Assembly (NCBI RefSeq): GCF_042242105.1
Contig: NC_092019.1
Coordinates: 14,200,328-14,264,327, forward strand
Source of the DNA: Pempheris klunzingeri
Lineage: Eukaryota; Chordata; Actinopteri; Acropomatiformes; Pempheridae
Direction of reading: 5' to 3'
DNA: 64,000 nucleotides
The translations under genes were made by a program, and so were the position numbers. The notes below the pieces were generated by a model. That model worked only from the letters and a program-made list of their open reading frames with translations. It was not told the DNA's origin and ran no database searches. Shown here in pieces: positions 1 to 13,066 of the stretch (position 1 is the first letter of the stretch; each line of letters starts with the position of its first letter).

Positions 1-779
1 TGTCAAATTTATTCTGAACCTTTCACCAAAATACATTCCTAACTAACTTCAAAACAAAGAATAAACCACAGAGTCGGAGGATCGTGCTTAATTTGTTTGA
101 TTCTAGCAACCCACCAGCCACTGAAGCGGGAGTTTCAAGATTGGTCTGGCGTCCAGCTGCCAGGCTCAATCATTTCTCAGTGAATGTATTCCAGACTGAA
201 ACCTGAGTTTGCCAGATGCGGTGTGGCTGTCGTCTGGTAGACTAAATTTTTGAAGCAGGATTTTTGCTGGGGTGCCTAACCACATGTGATAAGGCTGCTG
301 TTATTATCATATAACAATCAACACAATCACAGGGTCATTACTTGCATGCTACAAGAGTACCCCTGCTTAAGTTTCACCAGAGCCATAAAAGTTCATTGTC
401 ACATGAGAATAAAAGACAAAAAATGAATAAAAATCATTCTGCTATGTTTTTAATGTTCATAGTTCTTTAGTCTTATTTCATTTTTTGTGAGTCACATTTT
501 ATTGTATTCTTTTGTATGAAATATATACATGGAGTTTAGGATAATAGTTATTTAGGCATTTTACAATAAGATACCAAACAGCTGCTGTTTCTAGCTTATC
601 AAAGATGAGATACTGCAGGGTTTCTTTATTGACTTTGGCAGCTCTCTGTCGGTTTCTGGGAATTTGACACTGGTATTTGCTATTATTTCTTTCACATTTT
701 ACAAATGAATGGTTGATAAAAACATAAAATAATTTCAGCCCTATACAGTGGCGTATTGTATACAGATTTATAGATGTAC
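1..779 (-). other. CHN2: CHN2 intron 3 (partial)
   Basis: This stretch lies past the donor site of CHN2 coding exon 3, so it is the start of the next CHN2 intron, which continues beyond the left edge. I looked for the next expected exon, which would begin the SH2 domain, on the minus strand and did not find it. No other gene, RNA or clear repeat was recognised here. Confidence 0.75.
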
Positions 780-839
780 CGACCTCCTGAGGACTCGTGA
801 TCCTCTTTGGTCTCGGGGCCTCCTGCTGTAGCTGGTACA
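780..839 (-). CDS. CHN2: CHN2 coding exon 3
   Basis: This 60-nt exon has acceptor CTAACAG and donor GTACAT. It encodes (L)YQLQQEAPRPKRITSPQEV with a trailing G for the next codon, which would be Glu in the human protein. It is the linker before the SH2 domain. The donor chosen keeps the phase of the human gene; the other GT, three bases upstream in the GTCGGTACAT context, would remove the last residue. Confidence 0.9.
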
Positions 840-3800
840 CTGTTAGAGAAACACATGGATGTTAACAAGGCCCCTCTGACCCTCTGAGTTATGTACACAG
901 CTCAGTGCAAGTTGTAATTCTATGCATATTGTAGATTTGTTAGCAAATAAACAACCTCAACACACACTTAAGACGGAAGAATCTATATGATGGAGTGTAG
1001 CTTTCATACACGCCAGGACATAAAACAATATCGCCACTTAGCAGCCTTTAGTCCAGCATCTGACCACAGCCCTGACTCAATGCAAAGGTAGCAAGGTACA
1101 AAAGGAGCCATTAGCTTATATGTGAGGCTAAGCAGTCAGTGGTTTACATGACAGGAACCATATATCTGCAATCCATTTGTGTGAATTAAGACCTGTTGTG
1201 CACTTGACTAATTTGCACTTTGAAATAGTTGCAAATTCAAGTTTCTCTGCATTAGATGTACTTAAAATATTGGGAGAACGAGAAGTTAATCAGCAAAGCA
1301 AAGTGAAAATGGAATTTGTAGCAGGCAGTGTAATCACTGCAACCACCTCAGCAGCTTCACAGAATTAGTACATTACAATTACTTATTAAAAAGTGAGGGA
1401 GGCCAAAACGCTGCTGCAGTTTCTATTAGCATAGAAATATCACCACAACAAAAGAGGCAGTAACTGAGTGCTGTGGTTTCTCTCTTCAGATTTTAATCCT
1501 TTACGTGTCTACAACTGGAGTTTTTCTTTTTTTACATTTGACAAACTCCTGCATTGCCAAGACTCTATTTAAAAATGCTGTGATGCTATCAGAATATGAC
1601 TTTTTCTTGTTTTATACTGTAACGCATTCACTCACGCAGTCTACAGCCTTGTGAGACTACAACGGTGCCCTCATTTCTAACAACAGCAAAGAAATCACTG
1701 TGTGAGGATTCTCTCCAGGCAGGGGAAGGAAGACTCCTGACTGTGAATTTTCATGTTTTGTCAAGCTGACTTAAGCCAACCAGCAAGATCTGGACATCAT
1801 CCATTCCTGTGATACAGTGAGCTCTAAAAATACCTCAGCAGAGGACCAGTGGAGTCAGGAGAAGACGGGAGACTTCAGAAAAGCAGCATTATTGGAAAAT
1901 TATATACATAAAAGACATTTAATGACAGGAAAAATGTATACTGGTACACAAGCTATAAATTGTAATTGGTTAAACTGTATTAACTCAGGCACAGTTTCCA
2001 GCTGAAATGATGTGTGCTCTGCTTTAATAAATGCATCACATATATTCTGAGGAGTCAACCTATTTCCTCCCACATGGCAAAAACATTGTATAATGAGGTG
2101 GGTGTTCTGAGGACCCCATTTCAGCTGAGCCTCTTTGCAGGTAGAAAATCTTATTTTCCCCGGTGATGGTAACCTATTTTACACAGAGATCAGGAATCCG
2201 CTGCTTTGCATTTGTGCATGTGAATGTGTTGTGTGGGCGAGTGTGTTTGAGTTTTGTGCATGTGAACCTGTGGTATATCTAATTGTAATATGTACAACAA
2301 AACCCAATTATTCCAAGTATAGGAAAAATGTCTTTGTTATATATAGATCACAAATAAAAGGTGCTGTTACTTAAAGAAACACACTAAAGGCCAAAGTCAT
2401 GTTAAAACATTGCAAATTGAATAAATGAATGAATTACTCACAGTAGGACTTCCATATGGGTGGTTGGTAATCCTCTGGGTCTGTGAAACACAAAAATAAA
2501 GCAGGTTTCAATGAGGAAATCACAGTAGTGTTAACAGTCTGGGCCCTGCTTTCTCATTAAAATCTCCATTTCTATCCCTTTCCCAATGGACTGACTGTGA
2601 GACCTTCACCGTGGTTATGTCACCGTTGTTTATCTCTCTGTTATAATTATGCATATGGCTTCACACTGTGCAGCTGCCTCTTGAGATGCACCAGTGAATA
2701 CACTTCTAATCACTGTGTCTGCTTCAAGGACGATCAATACAGATGACCGCTTCTTTCGCTAAACATCGTGTCGGCACACACCTGATCTATATTACCCGCC
2801 GAGAAGAGTCCCTGCTCTGAGATAAGAGCACAAACACACCAATCAAAATTACTTCAAGGAAAATTTAAACCTCACCACCCACAGGATGGTTCTCCTCTGA
2901 CAAATGTGGTGGTTGATTTATGATTATGTGAACACATCCCTGGAATATATAATGAAGTGTGCTGTTACATTAGCTGGAAAAGAGTTAGAGAGGTGATGAG
3001 GTAAACGCTTTGTAGCGACTGATCATTTATTGTAGTGACAACTGGGTAAAGTAATGGCTTGTAATAAAATGTGTCAATAAATGAGTAAAAAATGGGGCTA
3101 CCGTTTTTTGCTACCGTACTACATTGCCGGTAATGTGATGAAATGTCTGGCCCTCGTTATGACATTAATGCTGCAGCCAAAATTTACTTATAACATAATA
3201 TGATCCACATCTCTCACCACAGCAACTTCATATGTTGAGGAAGTCCAAGAGATGTGGTTAAAAGCTTTGGAAACCTTTTCTAAGTTCAAATATGAACCTT
3301 CAAACACAAATGAAGATGCTGATGTTGTATTATATCCAAACAAAGCTATAATTACAATCATGTGAAGATAATACAAGCTTACTTAATTGGAATATTTGTG
3401 TTAACTCATCGCCTCAAACATGGTACACCCAACAAAAAGCAACAATCCTTCCAGAAATAACAATCATTTAACTTACTGGTAATAATTTGATGCTATTTAA
3501 AGAATTTCCACATTTTTTAACAAGTTTTGACCCATTTACAGAAACATTTTTATCGCATATTTAAAAGTCAGGTACTACATGTTCTGTATGCCTCACACAC
3601 TGAAACATGCCAACCACATCAATCATGGTGGTCCACAGACATCACATAGGCAGATGATGCTACATGGCAAATGCTCAAACTAGCTGCTATGACAATAAAT
3701 GATTCATCTGTTTCTCAGATGTTTAGTGTAATATCTCTCACTAAATTCCCAGCACTGCTGCGGAGAGACTCAATTGACTGAGTAAATAATGAATCATGCT

Positions 3801-6800
3801 GGTCGAGAAGATACATGTTGTTCATTTACAGCATTCCTCTGCACTCATCAGCAGATAAGCGCCACACCCCTCTGGCCAGAGGGAAAGAGACGAAACACAT
3901 CTGAGAGGGTGTGAAAACCAGTGAGCACTTGTTGGATGTGGGCACTGAGGTACATGCAGCGTAACCATAAAACTTGCTCATATAAATGTCATCATTGTTA
4001 AAACTATATCACTATATTCGTGTGCTATATTATTCTGTTTGACTGACAGCACTCGAAGAGTAGGCAATAAGAGCATGACGTCCTTCATGCCGTTTTTCTC
4101 TGCTCACTGCAGCACGAGTTTGGCTTGAGGCTGATTGCAGCATTAACAAAACTCATCATTGCCTCTCATCATAATGGCACGGTTAACTCCGAAAGAGCTG
4201 ACTTAATAACAGGAGAGAGAGACAAGGTGCATGAAAAGTAGGGCATCTGATTAAATGCTGAATAATTGTATAAATGATGAAAAATCAGCCTGACTGAGAA
4301 GTGGACGTTTTGAGCGTAAATGCTGCTAAAGCCCTGCACAGGATGTCTGCCTTCAAATACAAATAAATTTGCTTTAGGCTCCATTTCCTGATGTGTGGCC
4401 AAGCTGCCTTGGAAAATGTATTGTCCTAATGCAGAAGCTTTGTCACCGTGCATTGCACTGGCAACAGTTTGAAGGATTTATTCCACTGCAGCTTGTTTAA
4501 AGAATGTGATTTCATCTGGTCGCCTGCCAAGTATTCTCTTTTCAATCTGATTCATTTTAATGACGAATGGCATCTCAGTCTGGAATTCTGCAGCAGCTTC
4601 GGCTCACAAAAGGGAGCTCTTAAGGGTCGATTCTGATGCAAACACTGACACACACTTGCACAAACACACACACACACACACATATGCATGCAAATACATT
4701 ACGCTACACTGTGCATACCCACTCTCAACCAAACATGCACGCACATAAACACACACCGAAAAATTACATCAAAAAGATTTTTTAAGTAGCTCAGAGTTCG
4801 TGCTGTGTCTGATGATCATGGAGAATTTAAAATTCTGGAGCAGCCAGAGGGTTCTTTCCCCAAAGACACAGCGATTAATTGTGTTGTCCTCCATTACTCA
4901 CTAGTCAGAGGCATTCAATAAAATAATTACCGGCGGGTGTTTGCTTTGGTGACAAAGAGAATATGTAATGAATGAGGATCAGGCTTGCCTAAGACTTTTA
5001 TCCCCTGAGATAACGTCTGCTCTGGAGTCTGCACACATACCCAAAAAAAATATATTCAGCTTCAGCACATAAAACAATGACTTGTTTCGAAGCCAAAACA
5101 GGTACGTGGCAACAGCTCAACAAGTTTAGAGGACAACAAGTTTCATGACCTGTGCAGAATCCTGTTAAACATCACTCGTTTTAGGGGGAAAAAGGCAGAT
5201 GTCAACAGGGAGGATATAAAGCTGCCTGTGTAGAGTCTTCTCACAGGTAGAGTGATATCAAATCTCTACTAGACTATTTAAGGTGACAGAACAAGTGGAA
5301 TAGCTTTACAGGGCTTAAAAGCTACAGACTCTGCTTGTAGCCCTGCTGCAGAATACCCACAAAAACTGGAGGAAGAGTGTAACTGATAACTTAATGAAAT
5401 GCTACATGGCTGGCATGTGATTTCTTCAAGGTTTTATTTGCTACATAGGATAGTGAAACAGGAGGTACAAAGACAATATAGAGATGATCGTGTTTCACTT
5501 GCCCTTTCCCCACAACACAAATTGTAGTCATTGATTGGTTGTTGTATATTGTAACAATAGATGCAATGTTTCCTTTACAAGCAAACAGCAGCCAGGTAAA
5601 CATATCCACATGACATCAGATCATCCTCACTCAACACTCAAATCCTCACATATGTTTTTCTCCCAGAGAGAAAATTTATTGCTGGACCTAAATGAAAACA
5701 TCTAGGCTCTACTCCCTATACTGGTTACTAATTAATACTAGATGTGACTCCAAGGTGCACTGGCAAACACATGAAACCCAGAAAAGTTGCACAGCTGTCA
5801 CAGCACCATATCTTCTGTGCTGTCTAATTGCAAAATGCTGGCAATACATCTATCCTTGCACGTTGCGGGTTTACACAATAGTGAAAATGAAAATATAAAA
5901 GCATGTTACTACAAGTCCTGTTATTATCAGTTTTATGTGTCACGTTTCCAGGCTCTATGTGCACCTGCTCATCTGTGTTGGGGTCAGGGCGTCTGTCTGA
6001 GTCGCAGAGGGTGAATGAGTATTGCTTCCATTGGTGCATCTCCAGTTGTTTTCTTATTTGGCAATAAGGACGTCCTTTGTGATGCCTGTCTCCTCTGGTG
6101 ACGCTGAGGGACATTATTATCACGACCTTGATGAAGCAGTGGTGATGATGATCAAGCTGATATCGATGCACTGCACTACAACCATTTATTTCACCTCAGC
6201 AATTTTACCATGTATTTTTCTCTGAAAAGTCACGCATGCTGATGTTGGTTTGATCAAACACTGGACTAGCTGGATGATTCAGACGACTCTACAGACTCAT
6301 GTCTAGAATATTATTAGTACGTACTTGTTGTTTTCCCATTCTCGCTACCTAGATGTCCTTGGAAGGAGGATTTCTCCTCACCAACACCTGCATTTTATTT
6401 CAAAAGTTTTTTTAGTGTCTAAAGTTGGACGTCATCATGTTAATTTATTGTTTCAAAACATTCTTCTCTTAAGGCCCTGAAACTGGCTATGGACGAAAAC
6501 TCGATTTGATAAAAAAAAAAAAACGTATTTAAAAAATTAGAATTTTAAGGTCACAGTGTAATTTGCAACCCATGTTATTCACACATATAAATGACACACA
6601 GACACAACACATTCTGGAGAAGAATACTGAGTGCAACGCTACAGATACATACAGACCCTAACACACACACACACACGCCTTCATGTCAGTGGGACGCAGC
6701 AGAACTGCAGCAGGGAGACCATCTGTGTATTACACAAGTCCAAAACAAGCATTACAACACTGCCTTAGTGCTGACCAGATAATATGTGACAGGTATGAAG

Positions 6801-9516
6801 GCGCCTCTCTGGACTGTGTTTGTGTGCTTCTGGGCTGAATACCCTGAGGGAGACTGTATGTTGTGTTGTTAACAAGAATTATAGGCAAGTTTAGAAGAAG
6901 GAAAAGTGAAATTTAATCATTAGATTCTGACATTCCCTTGTGTCTGCTAGTGTAATTGATACAGGATTGTCTACTGAGACATGTACAACCAGAGCTGGAA
7001 TACTTGGGAGACAAACTTCACCCTCACTGACACTCTTAAACATACAGTTCATGTGAGTAAATCAGTCTGCATTACACAAATACATGATTTACACCGTTAA
7101 GAACAAGAAAATTATGTGGTGGAAAGATTTTGAGGTGAACTGCAGCATTTGCCAGAAACATGTGCAGGATCGTGTTGAGCAGACAGCCTCTCTGTAATAC
7201 ATGGCTGTAATTCTGCCTCCCTGACCAATTTTGTCATTTAAGGCCTGGAGCTGAAGGCATACTTTCATGCTCCATCCCTCAATTTTTTTTCAAGGCTTTA
7301 TTTCCTGGAGCCGTCTGGCAAATGGTGTGCTGCTGGTACAGTACATGCTTCCATGCCCTCCCTTGCCAAGAATGTGTAGGAATCTCACTGATCTAGACGA
7401 ATAGCCAGAAAATATCTTTCTAGGGAAAGGAAGGCATTGCAACATATGTTGCAATGATGGTGCAATCCTTTTGGTCTGTAGTTAGTCCGTTATCCTCTCA
7501 TGACCGGCCTCAAAACTGTTGAGTACTATCTTTTACCTGTGTATTAAGGCTGTCTGTATATAATCCACGCATTATAAAGTGGGTTGCATACATACCATTG
7601 TTCATCCATTTAAATAATTTGCCCATAATATAATATAGTTACCAGTCAGTTACAGTATCACATCATACTCGGCTGCAACAAACCTGCCATCGCTGACACT
7701 TTGATAGTTCACACTGACAAATTGGATGAACTTTATTTACACAAACAACAGCCTCCGAACACGATCTCTAGATGGGCTTATCATTAGAGGCAGCTGATAT
7801 GTCTACACCTAGAGCACTTTGTTTGCAGCCGGAGCAGACGGCCTAATATGGAACAGCAATCGAGCCGAGATTCATTTTTGAGTCATATGCCTCATAGACA
7901 AGATTATTCAAATGTTGTGTCTGACTGCCAAAGAGCTCTGCATGAAAATAATAATACCCTTGTGACAACCACTCTATCCCTGGCAGCAGCGCAGCTTGTA
8001 ACCTCTGATAATTATATTGAGAGCCCAACAGTAATGACAACCCTCCGATGCCACAGAAAGAAAAGACTTTCCTCTTAAAGCAGCAGTGGTCAAACAGTAA
8101 ATCCACCGCTTTCTGAAACGCACACATGAGATAATGCTTTGTGAAGCATGTGGTTTCCACAGGCTATATCAGCTTGGAAACGACTGTCTGTCCCTCCCAT
8201 TGGGCAGTACCTTGGGAAATGTGACTCTGCTGTGTGGTGTGGTCGGGGTGCAGAGAGAGCAAGAAAGTAAAACAAACATTCGGTATACTATCCAGCGTCC
8301 TCACCCTGTAATAAACCTATAGCTTTGCCGTGCCATGTTCATTCTTTGTTTTCGTTTTTTGTATATGGAAAAAGTATCACTACACATTTTCTAGATGAGA
8401 CTCTCCGTGGTAAAAATGTAAAACATTGGTGGAGACAGTGAGCGTAAAACCAAAGTGCGGAGCCTGGTATTATAAACAGCCTCTCCCTCCTGTAGTCACA
8501 CATGGTGTCTCTCTCACACACGCCTCTGGTTGTTGGTGGGGCCTCCACATCAGAGAGCACTGTGATTGTGGAGCTTGTACTTTATACCCTGGCAAACATG
8601 AGCAACTTGCCTTATCAACACATAATGGGATATACACTGAGACAAGCATGGAGCTGCTATTTTATTCTGGGTGTGTTTGAACAGCTGCTAACCCACTTTC
8701 TGCTTTCATTTTGTGACAACTGAATCCTGAAATTGAAATTTTTTACAAATATATGATCGCTGTACTATGCTTCATTATATGCAAAGGGGACTTGATTGGA
8801 GTTTTTGCACACTGTAGCAATATGAACTGTATTATGCCGCTGGACCATTGCTTATTAGGATTTTTTACAATGTCAGAAAATGTCCACGCCTGGTGGTGCG
8901 TTTTGGAAAATGGTAGGCTACACAGGCCAAAGATAATCTTTCAAGCCAGCCAAGTGGAAAGTCGGTAAGGGAATTATGGAGATGATTGGCAATCTAATGA
9001 TAACATCCAAACCCAACCTCAGACTGAGGGGCATCTCACAACCTTATAATCCCTCTTCACGCGAAAAGGTGCCCTTTCCCTCTCATATTCCCACTGCTGC
9101 ATCCAAGATATAACAGATGGTGATGTGATTCACTTATCTTTAATCCTAAATCACAGGAAACCACTACAATGATATGTTTGTTTAACGTTAATACCACAAC
9201 ACATGCCAGATGCAGATGAAGGAATAAGAGGCTGTCACATATTCTGGTGCATGTGTTTGTGGTGAGCATATGTCAGGCTTTACATAAGATAATGAAAAAA
9301 GTTTGACTCAAGCCAGATAAAAGCAGAAATGTCAAAACACAGACAAGCAAAATTTGAACCCACAACAAAGGAATTATTAATATCATTATTATTATAGTTA
9401 TTATCATTATTATTATTAAATTAAGTGCAGAGCCTAGTTTGAGTGTGTGTGCTGTGTGAACTCCTACCAGAGGACAGAGATGAACCTGAGAGGCTTGAGT
9501 TACTGGATGCTGCCAT
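780..9516 (-). CDS. CHN2: CHN2, beta2-chimaerin, N-terminal part (3 coding exons)
   Basis: Chimaerins are Rac-specific GTPase-activating proteins with an SH2 domain, a diacylglycerol-binding C1 domain and a RhoGAP domain; they act at membranes downstream of receptor tyrosine kinases. Only the N-terminal leader is inside the window. Coding exons on the minus strand are 9516-9468, 2480-2442 and 839-780 (49, 39 and 60 nt), all with AG acceptors and GT donors and matching phases. Joined, they begin MAASSNSSLSGSSLSS, continue DPEDYQPPIWKSYLYQ and end QLQQEAPRPKRITSPQEV. This follows the human beta2-chimaerin N terminus closely, including the EYQPPIWKSY and QEAPRPKRI signatures. The ATG has a good context (G at -3 and +4). 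SH2, C1 and RhoGAP exons lie past the left edge. CHN1 is the only serious alternative, but the CPVL-CREB5-JAZF1 neighbourhood supports CHN2. Confidence 0.93.
840..2441 (-). other. CHN2: CHN2 intron 2
   Basis: This 1.6 kb intron is AT-rich with no recognised gene or mobile element. Short open frames on the plus strand near 1.2, 1.8 and 2.1 kb show no family resemblance and look like chance. Confidence 0.8.
2442..2480 (-). CDS. CHN2: CHN2 coding exon 2
   Basis: This 39-nt micro-exon has acceptor TTTCACAG and donor GTGAGT. It encodes DPEDYQPPIWKSY, which ends in a split Leu codon. The motif YQPPIWKSY is diagnostic for chimaerins. Confidence 0.93.
2481..9467 (-). other. CHN2: CHN2 intron 1
   Basis: This 7 kb first intron shows no exon on either strand. 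It holds small CA tracts near 4664-4682 and 6661-6677, a 13-base A run near 6511, and an ATT-rich stretch at 9373-9422. First introns often carry enhancers, but none can be shown from the sequence alone. Confidence 0.8.
9468..9516 (-). CDS. CHN2: CHN2 coding exon 1
   Basis: The minus strand encodes a serine-rich start (MAASSNSSLSGSSLSS) followed by a donor GTAGGAG in phase 1. The leftover G completes an Asp codon with the next exon. The exon sits at the edge of a CpG-rich block, as expected for a first coding exon. Confidence 0.93.
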
Positions 9517-10010
9517 CCCAGCCCGTTTCACTGCTCGGTTACTCCCGTCTGGCCAAGGTGCGCTCACAGCAGCTCGTCCCCGGCGGTGCCTCCATTTCAC
9601 TCACGTCCCAATGTGCTTCACCTCTGACGACTCCACCGGGGACTATTTCATGTCTCGTCTCGTCTCGTCTCGTCCCCACCAGCCGTCTGTCTGTGAATCC
9701 CTCGGCTCCTCGGCTCGCGGTGCGCCCTGGTGAGGAGCTCACGCTGCCGCATGCAGTGAAGGTGCTGCCGCCACGGATAAAAATAGTCGGACAAGCTACA
9801 GGAACAGACCCCGTGGATCAGTTTCTCCAAAGCATTTCCTCACAGTGCACACGCGTAATCTGTAGGTCTAGATTTGAGCCACGGAGACACCAGCTATGGT
9901 CTCCATGTGCCACCTTAAGGATCGTAATAAACACACTGCAGCGTAGACGCGCCTTCTTAAAGTGAAAGTTTGGAGCGGGGTTGCCAGATGTAAACGATCC
10001 TGGCTGCCAA
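9517..10010 (-). promoter_or_regulatory. CHN2: CHN2 5' UTR and CpG-rich promoter
   Basis: CpG dinucleotides become frequent upstream of the CHN2 ATG (about 9520-9960) and then fall off, as in a small CpG-island promoter. No TATA box was evident on the minus strand. An AT-rich ATAAAAATAG at 9777-9786 differs from a MEF2 site at one position. A long plus-strand open frame crosses this block, but it is the antisense of the CHN2 exon and promoter and is not believed to be a gene. The transcription start cannot be placed exactly. Confidence 0.6.
9652..9674. repeat. GTCTC pentanucleotide repeat, about 4.6 copies
   Basis: This is a perfect short tandem array of GTCTC (CGTCT in another register) in the probable CHN2 5' UTR or proximal promoter. 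CpG-containing pentamer arrays can vary in copy number. Confidence 0.9.
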
Positions 10011-10193
10011 AAGAAGCCCAAAACAACCGACTTTAGCTCTGGTCGCAGGATTCAAAACAGAAGTCAAACCCACTGATAAGTGAGATTCCTGCAAAGCCCC
10101 AACTGGCTGAACCACATTATTCCAGCTTTGGCGTTGCATACTTTCATCAGATGTCATGTTTTGTCATGTAATGTTTCAAGAGAGGGAATGAAT

Positions 10194-10207
10194 GCGCCAT
10201 CTAGCGG
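10194..10207 (-). promoter_or_regulatory. CTCF-like motif
   Basis: The minus strand reads CCGCTAGATGGCGC, close to the CTCF core (CCASYAGRKGGCRC). It lies between the divergent CHN2 and CPVL genes. This is a motif match only; occupancy is inferred. Confidence 0.4.
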
Positions 10208-10324
10208 GGCCGCCTCCACACACAGGTCTCTGTGATCTGAGGAAAAAAGATGAATGTAATGTCTGTGTGACATCAATTACAGATTTTGAAGGGAGCTTTG
10301 AAAAGCAGGGTTTTTTTTTTTTTT

Positions 10325-10832
10325 AAAGGTCGCATATTTCGCTCATTTCAGAGTCCATTTTTGTGTTTGGAGGTGTGATGAGAACAGGTTTACATGGTTT
10401 TAAGTAAAAAAAACACATTATTTTTCTCATAGCAGAGGTGGCTGCTGCAGCTGTTTTCAGTCTCTGTCTGGAAGCTCCGTTTTAGAAGAACGGAACAATC
10501 TGCTGCTTCGCTTTCACCTTCGACATCTTCGTCACACTAGAAACCAGCTTTGGTGAATAAAAAACAATGTTGGATAGCAAGGTGGATTCAGGGGGTTTTC
10601 AGTGGTCAGCCCGCTGAGGGGCCGGAGGAGGTCACATGCTCAACAGATCCCCCTTATGACATCATAAAGCGAGCAAAATCTAAACGGCGTGTTTTCATAC
10701 ATGTTTACTGCTGGACGGAGCAGGAGAAAAAGAGATAGGAGGTCTTTTCTCACAGTTGGGTGACATCTAGGCGCAGCAGCGACACATGTTGAAAAAACAT
10801 TAAAAAGAGCATTTTGCATAATATGGGGCCTG
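10325..10832. mobile_element. Non-autonomous DNA transposon with degenerate terminal inverted repeats
   Basis: The left end reads AAGGTCGCATATT and the right end, reversed, reads AGGCCCCATATTATG, giving mismatched inverted termini about 500 bp apart. The interior (for example ATGACATCATAAAG and a run ending GCATTTTGCATAATATGG) resembles an element repeated many times in teleost genomes, by recall rather than by a search. There is no transposase; a 62-residue open frame inside has no resemblance to one. Target-site duplications were not evident. A 14-base T run abuts the left end. Confidence 0.5.
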
Positions 10833-12996
10833 TAAGTTCCCGTGTATGCCCCTTTGTGTTTCTGTTACTGTACCTCCCTTGTCTTCAGCTTGATTTTGCT
10901 TGAGAACAAAATCCCTTCATTGAGGCACAAAATGTTCCTGTGCAGATGTTCAATGGCCAATATGTAACACTGTGTGGTTGCAGCAGGCCGCTTCCACATC
11001 AGAATGTGAACAACTAGACTGTAAGCAAACAAAAAAGAACACAAGCTGATGCGTATCTGCTTCAAATCATAGCCTACCTGTCTTCAAGCCATACCAGCTT
11101 CTACAAAGAACACCAATTCTGAGCATTTCTGCCGAGGAAGACCTCAGAATAGGTGAAAACACATATTAATACACAACTTTGTAAGCAGCAGCAAAGTGTG
11201 TTGCATCTTTTTCATCCTCTCCTGTTCATGTGAGCTGTCACATCACAGTTGATGACTTTCTTCCCAGCTGAGAGCAGCTTCTTCCTCTCCTCTGTTAGGA
11301 CAGAGTTATGTGTTCCTCTGCCTCCTGTGGCCAAAAAATAACCGCAGCTTAAAAAAAACCCCACCAAATTAAACCACTTGTTAATGCTGATGGACACTAA
11401 TAGCTTTTTTAAGCCCAGCGTGAATTATTTCACAGTTATCAACATCAATAATGAGTCCTCTCCATTTATGTCTCACATTTATGGAGACCCGTTGATGTGC
11501 ATGCTGGCTTATAGGCTGTTTGACATGTCCCAGTAGGAAAAGCACAGGTGCTGACAATTGCCTAAATAATGGGTGAATTTAATTTAGCTTCTTCAGTTTT
11601 GGGGTCTTGGTACTATAAATGCATCACACTATTATACTGTTATGACTTTCTGAGACAGACTAGAGTCATTGTTGATGCTATTAGTCTGCACTTTTCCTAC
11701 TATGACATTTTCAGGTGAAACTTTCTGGAAATTACATATAATAATAGACAATAAAAACCTAAATAAATTGCAAGTGATTTCATTTTGCATGATTCCCATT
11801 TAAAGCTCCATTATTTAATCTTAGGCCACTGGGTGACACTTACTGTATTATCAACTATTATCTATGCAGTTAGAAAACAATAACAGACTTATACACCCAG
11901 CAGACATTATCGCCCCGCTGGAGTTATGTTTCTGGCCACTTGATGAATCCATTATATCCATAGCAGATCCATTATTCAGTGGTCTTTTCACTCTGGTTTG
12001 GTCTCCACCAACTCCTCAACTCCTCCTGTATTTTTTACTGATCACCAACTAAACTCTGTCTGCTGTCTGATCTTGGGCAGGTAGGATTTAATTGTTCTCT
12101 AATGTGTTGAGCTTCCTTTTTTTTTTATTTTGGGTGTTTTTAATTGGTTGACACTCTCCAGTTTTGAGGTGACAGTGAGAAAAAACCTAAACCTGCTATG
12201 CAGCATCCCAGTTTTTATGCTGCCTGATTATATAAAGTGTATAGCAGGCGACAAATTATTTTGGCAGGACTATTTTAAGGAGGCGCATTAACACTTCACA
12301 GGTGACAATATAAAGTGTGTGCTTAGTTTAAACTGTGAACCCATCGACCCCATTTAAAATGTGATCATTTAAACATTTTTTAAAACAAAAAGCCAGTTTA
12401 TTGATTCAAGAATATATAAATAGATTTATTTGTTTTGTGAAACGTCACCAGCACCAGTGCTTATAACTTATAAGACCTATAATTTCACTTGTCTGCTGTG
12501 ACAAAAGTGTCCATCAATGCAACACTGAAAATGCAGGTGATTTTAGTATTTATCTATACTTTATTTTTCTGAAGTATTTTAGTATTTAACTGTACTTGTC
12601 TTTCAGTTTCTTAAGGCAATGAATGTTAAAATATCCCTTCAAAAAAAGCTAGAATAATACTATGTTAACTGTCCTTCCTAATCATGGAGGGTGTAGGCCT
12701 ATGTTCATTAGTGTAACAGGCAATAACACTACTAATACAGCTTGTTAGTAGGAAGCTTTGCATCCCATTTTATTGTCTTCTAGTTGTGTGGTCAACAATA
12801 CCTGGCTGAACAAAGCAACTTTTAAACTGTTTACTGACTGACTGATAGTCTGACTGTCCTATCCAGAATACAATTTCAGCTGTATTCAACAAAAAAAACT
12901 GCTCTGTTCTCTTCATCTTCCTGTTTAATCAACTTTATTAAGAGTTGGGAGTCTCCTGCAAGACCACGCCGAGGGCTGAATGACCCCTGCACATAA
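10833..12996. other. CHN2-CPVL intergenic DNA
   Basis: This AT-rich intergenic sequence shows no recognised gene, RNA or mobile element. A second, weaker CTCF-like string (CCACTGGGTGACACT) begins near 11825. Confidence 0.6.
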
Positions 12997-13007
12997 ACAC
13001 ACACACA

Positions 13008-13064
<57 letters not shown>
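12997..13064. repeat. CA microsatellite
   Basis: About 68 bp of nearly pure AC dinucleotides with one interruption near 13010. It ends directly at the CPVL promoter motifs, so length variation would move spacing upstream of them. Confidence 0.95.

Positions 13065-13066
<2 letters not shown>

Noticed and set aside
9447..9965. 172-codon plus-strand open frame
   Set aside because: It is antisense to CHN2 coding exon 1 and its CpG-rich leader, shows no protein family features, and the opposite strand has a clear exon.
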